The position numbers and the translations under genes were made by a program. Below, in pieces: positions 9,307 through 17,249 of a DNA stretch of 64,000 nt (positions are counted from its first letter, which is position 1; every line of letters begins with the position of its first letter). The stretch is from Desulfosporosinus metallidurans (GTDB lineage Bacteria; Bacillota; Desulfitobacteriia; Desulfitobacteriales; Desulfitobacteriaceae): assembly GCF_001936615.1 (NCBI RefSeq), contig NZ_MLBF01000007.1, positions 84,860-148,859 of the forward strand, read 5' to 3'. The notes beneath the pieces were generated by a model. That model was not told the DNA's origin. It did no database searches and was given only the letters and a program-made list of their open reading frames with translations.

Positions 9307-9337
9307 ACTTCAGATGGAGTATCACCCCATCTGAAGT
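9307..9337 (-). terminator. Stem-loop between carbamate kinase and hydantoinase genes
   Basis: An 11-bp perfect stem (ACTTCAGATGG / CCATCTGAAGT) with a 9-nt loop lies just after the carbamate kinase stop. On the minus strand it is followed only by AAGTCTTTCCCC, a weak T tract. It may partly terminate or protect the 3' end of the ygeY-ygeW-carbamate kinase message rather than fully separate it from hyuA. Confidence 0.5.
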
Positions 9338-9358
9338 ATAGTAACTTATCTTAAGAAC

Positions 9359-10309
9359 CTACGCATAAACATGAGTTCCAGTCTTTCCGGCAATAGCCTC
9401 TTCCAGAGATTCCGGATTAGTAATGATCGCTTCTTTGCCACCATTCTCCAAAAAGCTGATTACAGCTTGAACTTTAGGGAGCATACTTCCAGGAGCAAAG
9501 TGATTTTCAGACATATATTGTTTCAGTTCTGCTAAAGAAACGTTATCTAAAGCCTTTTCGTTCGGCTTACCATAATTCAGATAAACCGTTGGAACGCCCG
9601 TCGAAATTATTAGCAGATCGGCCTTAATGTCTGAAGCCAAAAGACTCGATGCAAAATCTTTATCAATAACGGCGTCCACACCCTGCAATGAATTATCTTC
9701 TCGTCTCATAACAGGGATCCCGCCACCACCAACGCTGATCACACAATACCCTGCGCGTGCCAATAGATTGATGACATCTTTTTCTACAATTTCTTGAGGA
9801 CGGGGAGACGCGACCACTCGGCGGTATCCCCTACCAGCGTCTTCAACCATTGCCCATGAAGGGTTAGCTTTTTGAATAAGGTCGGTCTGTTCTTTCGAAT
9901 AAAATGAACCAATCGGTTTAGCAGGTTTCTGAAAAGCCGGGTCATCCGCCGAAACTATTACTTGAGTTACGATGGTTACAGCCGATTTATCAAGACCCCT
10001 TTTCTTGAATTCATTATCCATAGCTTGTTGAATTTGGTAACCAATAGCCCCTTGGGTATCAGCCCCGCAGCTCACCAACGGTACCTGATGCATCGCGGCT
10101 ACATCCGTAGCAATCTCAGACCGTCTAAGGATAAACCCAACTTGCGGGCCGTTGCCATGCGTAATGATAACTTCATACCCCTGCTCGATCATACCAACAA
10201 TATGCTTAGCCGTTTCACAAACAGCCTGATATTGATCCTCGACGGATTCATGAGCCTTATCACGAATCAGAGAATTTCCACCGATGGCTACTACAGCTAA
10301 TGTACTCAC
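9359..10309 (-). CDS. Carbamate kinase
   Basis: A 316-residue carbamate kinase (ArcC/YqeA family), which transfers phosphate from carbamoyl phosphate to ADP to give ATP, CO2 and ammonia. The N-terminus has VVAIGGNSLI, and EQGYEVIITHGNGPQVG follows near residue 42, as in the amino-acid kinase fold. Length is standard (about 310). It starts 2 bp after the stop of the YgeW gene, so the two are surely cotranscribed. Paired with a carbamoyltransferase homologue it is the likely substrate-level ATP step of the pathway. Confidence 0.95.
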   Translation of the reverse strand: MSTLAVVAIGGNSLIRDKAHESVEDQYQAVCETAKHIVGMIEQGYEVIITHGNGPQVGFILRRSEIATDVAAMHQVPLVSCGADTQGAIGYQIQQAMDNEFKKRGLDKSAVTIVTQVIVSADDPAFQKPAKPIGSFYSKEQTDLIQKANPSWAMVEDAGRGYRRVVASPRPQEIVEKDVINLLARAGYCVISVGGGGIPVMRREDNSLQGVDAVIDKDFASSLLASDIKADLLIISTGVPTVYLNYGKPNEKALDNVSLAELKQYMSENHFAPGSMLPKVQAVISFLENGGKEAIITNPESLEEAIAGKTGTHVYA

Positions 10310-10311
10310 GA

Positions 10312-11316
10312 TTATTTTCCACCCACTAACAATGTCATAACAGCCTTAGCCGTATGCAAACGGTTTTCAGCAGCATCATAAACAATGGAATGAGGTCCAT
10401 CAATAACAGAGTCTTCAACTTCATTGTTACGGTCAGCAGGCAAAGCATGCATATACATAACATCTTTGCCGGCAGTAGCCATTTTAGCTTCCGTGCACTT
10501 CCAGCTCTTATTAGCAATCAGAGCATCGTCAATAACTGCAGTTGCACCAGTAACAGTAGCCCCTGTTTGGTCAGTGACCCAGTTACCCCAGCTCTTAGGA
10601 ATGACGATGTCCGCATCTTTATATGCTTCAGCTTCATCATGAGTAATTGTCAGGGTACCACCATACTTCTCAGCATTTTCTCTGGCTTGGGTAATAACCC
10701 ACTCAGGAAGCTCCCAGCCTTTTGGATAAGCCAACCAAACATCCATACCATAACGGGGGAAGAGAAGAACTTGGGATACAGGCACAGAAATTGGTTTCTT
10801 GTGGCTCTCAGCATATGCCCAGATGATGGATATTTTCTTACGTCGTAAATCTGTGACTTTCTCTTTGATCGTCATTAAATCTGCCAGAGCTTGGAACGGA
10901 TGATAAAGGTCACACTGCAAGTTCATGATCGGCACAGACGACCATTTAGCCATTTCATTCAAGTAGTCATTCCCTCTACCCCAGTTACAATAACGGCAAG
11001 CAATCATGTGTCCAAAACGAGAAAGAATAATCGCCGTATCCTTCGCGGTCTCACCATGAGCAACCTGCATCGTGCTGGAATCTAGGAATCCTGCATGACC
11101 ACCCAATTGAGCCATACCCGCTTCCATCGAGTTTCTGGTCCGGGTGGATTGCTCGAAGAACATCAAAAAGCCAGTTTTGTTATTAAGATAAGGGGTATCT
11201 TCACCCATCGCAAATTTCTTCTTAAGATCCAAGGCAACCTCAAGCATTGTGTCTACTTCTTCTTTAGTAAAATCCTCTAAGTTGATGAAATGTCTTCCTC
11301 TAAAAACGGTTTGCAT
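10312..11316 (-). CDS. ygeW: YgeW-type carbamoyltransferase homologue (aspartate/ornithine carbamoyltransferase superfamily)
   Basis: A 334-residue protein. The N-terminal carbamoyl-phosphate domain has FEQSTRTRNSMEAGMAQLGG near residues 54-73, and the motif normally HxxQ is seen as HPFQALADL near residue 140. The C-terminal domain has HALPADR near residue 293. The SMEAGMAQLG variant and overall pattern fit the YgeW/knotted carbamoyltransferase group rather than classical OTC. In the purine island it is expected to phosphorolyse a ureido compound derived from 2,3-diaminopropionate to give carbamoyl phosphate for the adjacent kinase. The ATG at 11316 follows a GGAGG site. Confidence 0.9.
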   Translation of the reverse strand: MQTVFRGRHFINLEDFTKEEVDTMLEVALDLKKKFAMGEDTPYLNNKTGFLMFFEQSTRTRNSMEAGMAQLGGHAGFLDSSTMQVAHGETAKDTAIILSRFGHMIACRYCNWGRGNDYLNEMAKWSSVPIMNLQCDLYHPFQALADLMTIKEKVTDLRRKKISIIWAYAESHKKPISVPVSQVLLFPRYGMDVWLAYPKGWELPEWVITQARENAEKYGGTLTITHDEAEAYKDADIVIPKSWGNWVTDQTGATVTGATAVIDDALIANKSWKCTEAKMATAGKDVMYMHALPADRNNEVEDSVIDGPHSIVYDAAENRLHTAKAVMTLLVGGK

Positions 11317-11368
11317 TTATTTTTCCTCCTAAAATAATGTTTATTTTAATGCACAAGGGTTTACCACA

Positions 11369-12619
11369 CTAACTTATTTTCACTAAATTCTCCGTCGCTT
11401 TCGGCATCTTATCCGCATACTTCTGCACAAAAAGACTCGGAATCACTGCGTACATAGCTGCGCAATTCACCAGTTCTTTTTTCCAAGTCCGCTCATTTGG
11501 CGCATGGGCTTGATCCTCATGGCCCGGTCCAAAACCAATGCAAGGAATTCCATAGCGACCCATGATGGAAACCCCGTTCGTAGAGAACGTCCATTTATCG
11601 ACCACCGGATCTTTACCAAATAATCCCTTGTAGGCTTCTTCCAGTGTTGAGCTTACTGGATGCCCCTCCTCGATTAGCCAAGTCGGGAAATAGGCTTCTG
11701 TCGGATAAACCAGATTCGTATAGGAAGGTCTTTCATAAGAGTACATCGTAACTTCCGCATTAGCAGCCTTCACTGAAGGAAGATTCTTAATCTGTTGAAT
11801 AGCATATTCCCATGATTCTCCTGCTGTCAGGCGGCGGTCGACAGAAATCCAGCAGCTGTCAGCGACAGCACAACGAGAAGGAGAGGTATGGAAGATCTCG
11901 GAAACCGTCAAACTTCCCTTACCAAGGAACGGATGGTCCATGAGGTTTTCATGCAAGCCACGCAGTTCAGATAGAATTGGAGCCATTTTGTAAATCGCAT
12001 TGTCTCCGCGCTCTGGCGCCGAACCGTGACAACTAACCCCTTTAGTCGTAACTTTAATTTCCATCCGACCACGATGTCCTCGATAAATCTTGCCATCAGT
12101 CGGTTCGGTAATCACGACAAATTCTGGTACAACTTTGTCTTCGTTGATGATGTACTGCCAGCATAGGCCATCACAGTCTTCTTCCTGCACTGAGCCTACA
12201 ACAACCATAGTGTATTCGCTTTCTAAACCAAGATCCTTAATAATCTTTCCGGCGTAAACCATTGAGGCCATCCCACCAATTTGGTCAGAGGCACCGCGGC
12301 CAATAATAATTTCTTCATCTTCATACCCTAGATAGGGGTCGTACTTCCACAGTTCAGGATCACCCACGCCAACCGTATCAATGTGAGCATCCATCGCGAT
12401 CAGATGTTTGCCATGACCGATATAGCCTAGAATATTACCCATTGGGTCAATATCCACTTTATCGAACCCTACTTTTTTCATTTCTTCCTTAATACGCAGT
12501 ACAACTTCCTTCTCACCGCAGCTTTCGCCAGGAATGGCGATAAGGTCCCTTAAAAAACGGCTTATTTCTGGCTCATATTTTTTAGCCAGATCTAGAACTT
12601 TTGCAAAATCGGTATCCAC
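11369..12619 (-). CDS. ygeY: YgeY-type M20 family metallohydrolase
   Basis: A 416-residue M20/ArgE/DapE-type di-zinc hydrolase. It has [17 protein letters not shown] (His-x-Asp) near residue 75, [12 protein letters not shown] near residue 108, the catalytic Glu pair in VQEEDCDG near residue 142, and ITEPTDG. The C-terminal His is in [11 protein letters not shown]. The frame opens at 12679, but a GTG at 12619 with AAAGGGG eight bases upstream is a better start and gives a length near E. coli YgeY. It is the first gene of the ygeY-ygeW-carbamate kinase unit and lies about 68 nt below a sigma-54 promoter. The substrate is probably an N-carbamoyl or ureido acid, by context. Confidence 0.9.
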   Translation of the reverse strand: MDTDFAKVLDLAKKYEPEISRFLRDLIAIPGESCGEKEVVLRIKEEMKKVGFDKVDIDPMGNILGYIGHGKHLIAMDAHIDTVGVGDPELWKYDPYLGYEDEEIIIGRGASDQIGGMASMVYAGKIIKDLGLESEYTMVVVGSVQEEDCDGLCWQYIINEDKVVPEFVVITEPTDGKIYRGHRGRMEIKVTTKGVSCHGSAPERGDNAIYKMAPILSELRGLHENLMDHPFLGKGSLTVSEIFHTSPSRCAVADSCWISVDRRLTAGESWEYAIQQIKNLPSVKAANAEVTMYSYERPSYTNLVYPTEAYFPTWLIEEGHPVSSTLEEAYKGLFGKDPVVDKWTFSTNGVSIMGRYGIPCIGFGPGHEDQAHAPNERTWKKELVNCAAMYAVIPSLFVQKYADKMPKATENLVKIS

Positions 12620-12697
12620 TATAAATTCCCCTTTCGCTACTCTTGGATTGTTGTGAAAGTCAATCATGCTTAGTATCATCTTTCAGATAATATTTAA

Positions 12698-12714
12698 TGC
12701 AAGAACCGTGCCAA
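12698..12714 (-). promoter_or_regulatory. Sigma-54 (-24/-12) promoter of ygeY operon
   Basis: On the minus strand the sequence reads TTGGCACGGTTCTTGCA, an exact match to TGGCAC-N5-TTGCA with correct spacing. It is 78 bp above the GTG start chosen for ygeY and just downstream of the sigma-54 activator gene at 12956-14728. Confidence 0.9.
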
Positions 12715-12798
12715 CCTTCCATCAGGCTTTACCAGAATCTTTTATCTAAATAATTTTACATTCTCCATTAATTCCACCGTCTGACGCTTGCAGCATTG

Positions 12799-12893
12799 TC
12801 TCATCTTGAGATGATTAGTTAGGAAAATAGCATGACATGAATCTCTAAACGGTCGCCAATTCGACACTCTTTGCATCTAATCTCATTATGATA
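12799..12893. promoter_or_regulatory. Candidate activator binding sites upstream of the ygeY promoter
   Basis: Two related imperfect palindromes lie 85-195 bp upstream of the -24/-12 promoter: TCTCA-TCT-TGAGA (12799-12811, perfect) and TCTCA-TTA-TGATA (12881-12893). A third copy, TCTCA-TTT-CGATA (14779-14791), lies just upstream of the activator gene itself. Position and symmetry fit enhancer sites for the neighbouring sigma-54 activator. Confidence 0.5.
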
Positions 12894-12955
12894 CATAAGT
12901 CTGGTTTTGACACACCATTTTAACGTAAATGAGCAATTTTAGTCTTGACCAATCA

Positions 12956-14728
12956 CTAGAAAAACGTTTTATTTTCACCAATGTTATAATCTTTAATTTT
13001 ACGATAGAGGGTTGCCCTGCTTATCCCCAGTAATTTTGCCGCATCATCCTTATGTCCCTCTGCATCAACTAGAGTTAGGGCCTTCATGATCGCTTCCCGC
13101 TCTAAGATTTTTAGGTTTAGGGACAAGTTTTTCGCTTCTATTTCGGCTTTAGGTTCCGTTTTGACCCGTTTGGGCAGTATATCAGGCGTAATATTATCCT
13201 CCCCTACCACCATTGTAACGCAGTACTCTATGACATTACCCATTTCTCGAACATTACCTGGCCAAGGGTAATGGGTTAGGATTTCAATTGCTTCTGGCGT
13301 GATTCCTCTGACCACTTTGTCGGTTACCGTCGAATAATGATCTAAATAGAATTGAATCAAGATGGGGATATCCTCTTGACGTTCACGAAGCGGCGGAATC
13401 GTTAAAGGAATTACATTTAAACGATAAAAGAGATCTTCTCTAAACTCACCCGATTTTACCATTTCATCTAAATCTCGATGGGTTGCGGCAATCACACGTA
13501 CATCCAAGGGGATTGAGCGGTTACTACCAACACGTTCAACTCTTCTTTCTTGCAAGACTCTTAGGATTTTAACCTGTAAATGAAGTGGCATGTCGCCTAT
13601 TTCATCTAAAAATATGGTACCATTGTGCGCCAGTTCAAATTTCCCTAGTTTTCCACCCCGTCTAGCACCCGTAAACGACCCCTCTTCATAGCCGAATAAT
13701 TCGCTCTCCAGGAGATTTTCAGGTATGGCACCGCAATTTATAGCAATGAACGCATGCCCTTTTCGATTACTGCTCTGATGAATCGCACGAGCCAACAGTT
13801 CTTTTCCTGTTCCGCTCTCTCCTTGAATCAAGAGCGTCGCCTTACTGGGGGCCACGCGCAAGGCCATGGTTTTTAACTCATTCATCTTGGAAGAATTTCC
13901 GATAATCTGTGAAAAGTGAGTTTCAATCTCGCTAACGGTGGCTTCTTTAACTAACTTCTTAATTTGCTGAATATCCTTTAAAGTGACAACAGCACCTTCA
14001 AAACTACCATTATTTGTAATAGGAACAACATCACAATAAAGCTGGGTAGCAACCCTCTTCCCCTGGATGGGACCCGAAAATGTTTCCCCTCGTTCAACGG
14101 CTTTCCACAGTTTTTTATCATCCAACAATTGATATAACGCCTGTTCTTGCTCAGCATCAATATCCAGCAATTTGCCTGCATGCGTATTAAAATGCGTCAC
14201 TTGCTGTTGATCATTTATCAATAAAATTCCATCGTGCAAGAGATTCAGCACCGTCAACAATTGATTGGTCAGTAGTTCTCGTTCGTGGTTTTGCTGATTT
14301 TCAACGACTTTTCCCACTAAAAGGTCCGCCATCTTCTCCAGAAAGAGCAGCAAGGATTGCTTGTTATCCATTAGTCGTTTTGTTTGTTCCTCATCAAAGC
14401 TAACTAGGCCAATAACCCCAATAATTTGATCTTCAGAACGTATGGGTATAGCTACTTCTGCATATTCCAAGCAGTTTCCGCGGCATGGACAAGGCTGACA
14501 GAGTTCATTAAATCCGGGATTGTCGATAATAACTGGCACCCCGGTTTTCATCACATGTCCGTATACAAAACCATCATCCATTGGGTAACCGCAACGACTC
14601 TTATACTTACCCGTCCCCGCAACACGTATAAGATCGGCATCTGCGATCTCAACTTCAATCTTTAGTGCTGCTGCGATAGCATCTGCGGTTTGTTGTACTG
14701 TACTCTTTATGTCGCGCAGGTTATACAT
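12956..14728 (-). CDS. Sigma-54-dependent transcriptional activator (sensor, PAS, AAA+, Fis HTH)
   Basis: A 590-residue enhancer-binding protein. Residues 1-145 form a GAF-like sensor with a cysteine cluster CQPCPCRGNC near residue 79. A PAS-like segment follows (about 155-270). The AAA+ domain has Walker A GESGTGKE (about 301), GSFTGA (about 347; the usual GAFTGA has Ala at the second position) and Walker B TIFLDEIGDM. A Fis-type helix-turn-helix ends the protein (AAKLLGISRATLYRKI). It lies directly upstream of the ygeY sigma-54 promoter and downstream of ygeX, so it probably activates both. A paralogue is at 36428-38197. ATG at 14728 follows AGGGGGAAAGC. Confidence 0.93.
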   Translation of the reverse strand: MYNLRDIKSTVQQTADAIAAALKIEVEIADADLIRVAGTGKYKSRCGYPMDDGFVYGHVMKTGVPVIIDNPGFNELCQPCPCRGNCLEYAEVAIPIRSEDQIIGVIGLVSFDEEQTKRLMDNKQSLLLFLEKMADLLVGKVVENQQNHERELLTNQLLTVLNLLHDGILLINDQQQVTHFNTHAGKLLDIDAEQEQALYQLLDDKKLWKAVERGETFSGPIQGKRVATQLYCDVVPITNNGSFEGAVVTLKDIQQIKKLVKEATVSEIETHFSQIIGNSSKMNELKTMALRVAPSKATLLIQGESGTGKELLARAIHQSSNRKGHAFIAINCGAIPENLLESELFGYEEGSFTGARRGGKLGKFELAHNGTIFLDEIGDMPLHLQVKILRVLQERRVERVGSNRSIPLDVRVIAATHRDLDEMVKSGEFREDLFYRLNVIPLTIPPLRERQEDIPILIQFYLDHYSTVTDKVVRGITPEAIEILTHYPWPGNVREMGNVIEYCVTMVVGEDNITPDILPKRVKTEPKAEIEAKNLSLNLKILEREAIMKALTLVDAEGHKDDAAKLLGISRATLYRKIKDYNIGENKTFF

Positions 14729-14844
14729 GCTTTCCCCCTCAAATCTTTAGCTATAACTTTATTATATACAACTCTTTGTCTCATTTCGATACTAAATACA
14801 AAGATAGGTGAAAAAAGAGAAAGTATGTTAAATTTTTAAAAAAA

Positions 14845-14875
14845 GAAGCACCTTTCTCCAACGAAACTGTGCTTC
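14845..14875 (-). terminator. Rho-independent terminator after ygeX
   Basis: The stem GAAGCAC/GTGCTTC with a 17-nt loop is followed on the minus strand by seven T residues. It lies about 57 bp after the ygeX stop and separates it from the activator gene. Confidence 0.75.
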
Positions 14876-14931
14876 ATAATAAACTATTTGTGATCCCTCA
14901 AAAAGTACAACTTCAAATGGTATACCCTTGA

Positions 14932-16155
14932 TTATCGGCCTGTTGACGGTAATTCCCCGTCCCACACAATGCTGCGATATTTATAGGGATCGGTATTTCC
15001 TTCGGTGTTAAAGATCAAAATCTGAGATTTTTCATTCAGTTGAAGCGCTTCCCGCGCATCTTTGAAGGCTTGATCTTTCAAAAGCGAACTAAGCAACCCG
15101 GCTGTCACTGCGCCTGATTCACCGGAAATTACTTTCGGATCGCCAAGCAGAGGATTGGCCAAAACTCTCATTCCCCTTGCAGCGACCCAGTCGGGAGAAG
15201 ATACAAACATATTGCTGTAATCCCGCAAAATATTCCAGCCAATGAGATTGGGTTCTCCACAGGCCAGCCCGGCCATAATCGTTGACATATCTCCACCAAC
15301 CACCCGCGGTTTACCATCCCTAGCAAGAGCCGATTTGTACAAGCAATCCGCTTTATTGGCTTCTACTATCACAGTTTTGGGACGATCAGCTTTAAACAAA
15401 GATGCAAAATAACCCTGCACAGACCCAGCTAAGGCTCCGACCCCTGCCTGAACAAAAATATGGGTCGGTTTCTCCACACCCAAGTTATTCATCTCTTCTA
15501 AGGCCTCAGCCGACATTGTCCCGTAGCCTTGCATAATCCAGCTTGGAATTTCCTCATACCCTTCCCAGGACGTATCTTGTACAACTATCCAACCATTTTT
15601 TTCAGCCTCGACAGCTGTCATCCGTACAGCATCATCGTAATTTAAATCAGTAATTGACGCTTCCGCGCCCTCCTCCCTAATTTTTTCTAAACGGAACTGA
15701 GAAGATCCCTTCGGCATATAGACTACAGATTTTTGGCGCAATTGCCGAGCGGTCCAAGCGATTCCCCGACCATGATTCCCGTCCGTCGTGGTGGCAAAGG
15801 TGATGTCCCCTAATTGTTTCTTAACCTCGGGTGAAGTGAGAACATCGAAAGGTAGCTCACTAATATCTTTGTTGAGTCGCTTCGCTAAGTATCTTCCGAT
15901 CGCGTACGAACCCCCTAAAGCCTTAAAGGCATTCAAACCAAAACGAAAAGACTCATCTTTGACAAAGATCCCGCCTACACCATAATTCATGGCAAGTTTC
16001 TGAAGTGAACGCAAAGGGGTAGGCTCGTAATCAGGGAACGTCGAGTGAAATTTCCTCGCTTTATCTATTTCAAGTTCACTAAAAAGCTCGGTCGAAACAC
16101 CGTCTCCATAGTTTTTAAGCATGTTGTTCTCTATCCATTTGATTTCTTCATTCAT
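14932..16155 (-). CDS. ygeX: 2,3-diaminopropionate ammonia-lyase
   Basis: A 407-residue fold-type-II PLP enzyme of the YgeX/DpaL family, which converts 2,3-diaminopropionate to pyruvate and two ammonia. The PLP lysine lies in FGLNAFKALGGSYA near residue 57, with TTTDGNHGRGIAW near residue 118 and IFVQAGVGALAGSV near residue 236. The C-terminal part has ESGAVTAGL near residue 325. The frame extends to 16206, but ATG 16155 has AGGAGCGG seven bases upstream and gives a length close to E. coli YgeX. It is a single-gene unit with its own sigma-54 promoter about 145 bp upstream and a terminator after it. It is the likely carbon-releasing step of the purine pathway. Confidence 0.93.
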   Translation of the reverse strand: MNEEIKWIENNMLKNYGDGVSTELFSELEIDKARKFHSTFPDYEPTPLRSLQKLAMNYGVGGIFVKDESFRFGLNAFKALGGSYAIGRYLAKRLNKDISELPFDVLTSPEVKKQLGDITFATTTDGNHGRGIAWTARQLRQKSVVYMPKGSSQFRLEKIREEGAEASITDLNYDDAVRMTAVEAEKNGWIVVQDTSWEGYEEIPSWIMQGYGTMSAEALEEMNNLGVEKPTHIFVQAGVGALAGSVQGYFASLFKADRPKTVIVEANKADCLYKSALARDGKPRVVGGDMSTIMAGLACGEPNLIGWNILRDYSNMFVSSPDWVAARGMRVLANPLLGDPKVISGESGAVTAGLLSSLLKDQAFKDAREALQLNEKSQILIFNTEGNTDPYKYRSIVWDGELPSTGR

Positions 16156-16299
16156 AATTAATCCGCTCCTATTCCTAGATATTGTGCGACCAAAATAATC
16201 TTTCAATACAGTATCAAAAAAACAATTTCTTGTTTTACCTTTTAGCTCTATATCTCCCCCTAAACGAATTGATTGACCTCAACTTTCGGTAATACTTAA

Positions 16300-16316
16300 T
16301 GCAATTATTGTGCCAA
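16300..16316 (-). promoter_or_regulatory. Sigma-54 (-24/-12) promoter of ygeX
   Basis: The minus strand reads TTGGCACAATAATTGCA, a full match to TGGCAC-N5-TTGCA. It lies about 145 bp above the ygeX ATG, giving an untranslated leader of about 130 nt. No clear TTATCA-N3-TGATAA palindrome is seen close upstream, only a half site near 16445. Confidence 0.88.
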
Positions 16317-16351
16317 CAATTCGAGCTGCAAGATCAATGCAAACAACCCAT

Positions 16352-16376
16352 AAAAAAGTAGCCCTCGAAGGGCCAC
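16352..16376 (-). terminator. Rho-independent terminator upstream of the ygeX promoter
   Basis: On the minus strand GTGGCCCT-TCG-AGGGCTAC forms an 8-bp stem (one G-U) followed by six T residues. It would stop transcripts arriving from the transporter unit at 17032-18731 before they reach ygeX. Confidence 0.65.
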
Positions 16377-16485
16377 CATACAAGCCATACATTGTATACC
16401 TAATTCGAGAATTTAAGAAACTTGCAATCCCTTCAACAAAGTGGTTATCATAGGAAGAGAGAAGTGTTTACTAAGGGAGCGATTC

Positions 16486-16782
16486 ATGATGGAATTAATT
16501 GAATGGGTAAAAATACAGACTCTCTATGATTCTGAGAAGCAAGCGTTAAAAACTGCCAATATTGTTGCTACAACCGAAGCAAGGTTAGCCAATCAACAAC
16601 GCGGACCCCAGTATGAAATCGAGACCCAGGTAGAGCAAATCGACGAAAAATGGCAGGTGTTCTGGCGCAAAGTATTTATTGGTAACAAAACAGGCTGTAG
16701 CGGAGGATGCGAATCTTGCAACGACAGCGAGCAAATGCCTAAGAAAAACAAAGGCAAGGTGATACCTTTTAGAAAACCATAA
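16486..16782 (+). CDS. Small hypothetical protein with a CxxxCxxC motif
   Basis: A 98-residue protein I do not recognise. The start is ATG 16486 with AAGGGAG seven bases upstream; the frame is open back to 16441. It is mostly soluble and charged, with a Cys-rich stretch GCSGGCESC near residue 72 that could hold a metal or Fe-S centre, and a basic tail rich in Lys. It is the only plus-strand gene in the purine island and is bracketed by terminators on both sides, so it is a separate unit. No function is assigned. Confidence 0.6.
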   Translation: MMELIEWVKIQTLYDSEKQALKTANIVATTEARLANQQRGPQYEIETQVEQIDEKWQVFWRKVFIGNKTGCSGGCESCNDSEQMPKKNKGKVIPFRKP

Positions 16783-16790
16783 CTTTAAGC

Positions 16791-16831
16791 AAAACACCGC
16801 CATCACAACATAGTGCCGAAGACGGTGTTTT
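16791..16831. terminator. Bidirectional stem-loop terminator
   Basis: AAAACACCG and CGGTGTTTT form a 9-bp stem around a 23-nt loop, ending in a T run on both strands. It follows the plus-strand small gene and faces the end of the minus-strand transporter unit. Confidence 0.65.
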
Positions 16832-17031
16832 TATCTCTACCCAGCCTGCCTCAGCGGACAAGTTGTTTGCAAGTTGCAGAAGTTACATCCTCAATCGCTG
16901 TTCCGATGGTTGTCGAGATTAAGAGCATCTTTTCAGCTGTTCTAGCTACCTTGGGAAGAAGATTGCTCAAAAACTTAAATCCTTGCACCATTATTTAGGA
17001 TTGACCCTTTAATGTACCCCTCATGATCTTA

Positions 17032-17208
17032 TCATTTAAGCACACCAAAGATTACTATAAAGATAGCCAGTAATGCCAAACCCAACCCTAAACTATAGGA
17101 GATAAGTTTTTTCTCAATAGGGAGCAAATCATACCATTCATCAACTTCGAGCGTTGCCTGAACATCTATTGTTGGCTGCCCTGTTTTATTGGATTGTTCT
17201 TTTGCCAT
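17032..17208 (-). CDS. Small membrane protein (58 residues) paired with the YeiH-type transporter
   Basis: A 58-residue protein, ATG at 17208 preceded by GGGGAGG. The first 35 residues are hydrophilic (starting MAKEQSNKTGQPTID, then DEWYDLLPIEKK); the last 20 form one transmembrane segment (LGLGLALLAIFIVIFG). It begins 41 bp after the stop of the large transporter gene on the same strand, so it is probably cotranslated from the same message. It may be a small accessory subunit of that transporter, by analogy with other two-part carriers. It is not a known family to me. Confidence 0.65.
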   Translation of the reverse strand: MAKEQSNKTGQPTIDVQATLEVDEWYDLLPIEKKLISYSLGLGLALLAIFIVIFGVLK

Positions 17209-17249
17209 ATTTTCAGACCTCCCCTTGTCACGTTTAAAACTGTTCTTAG

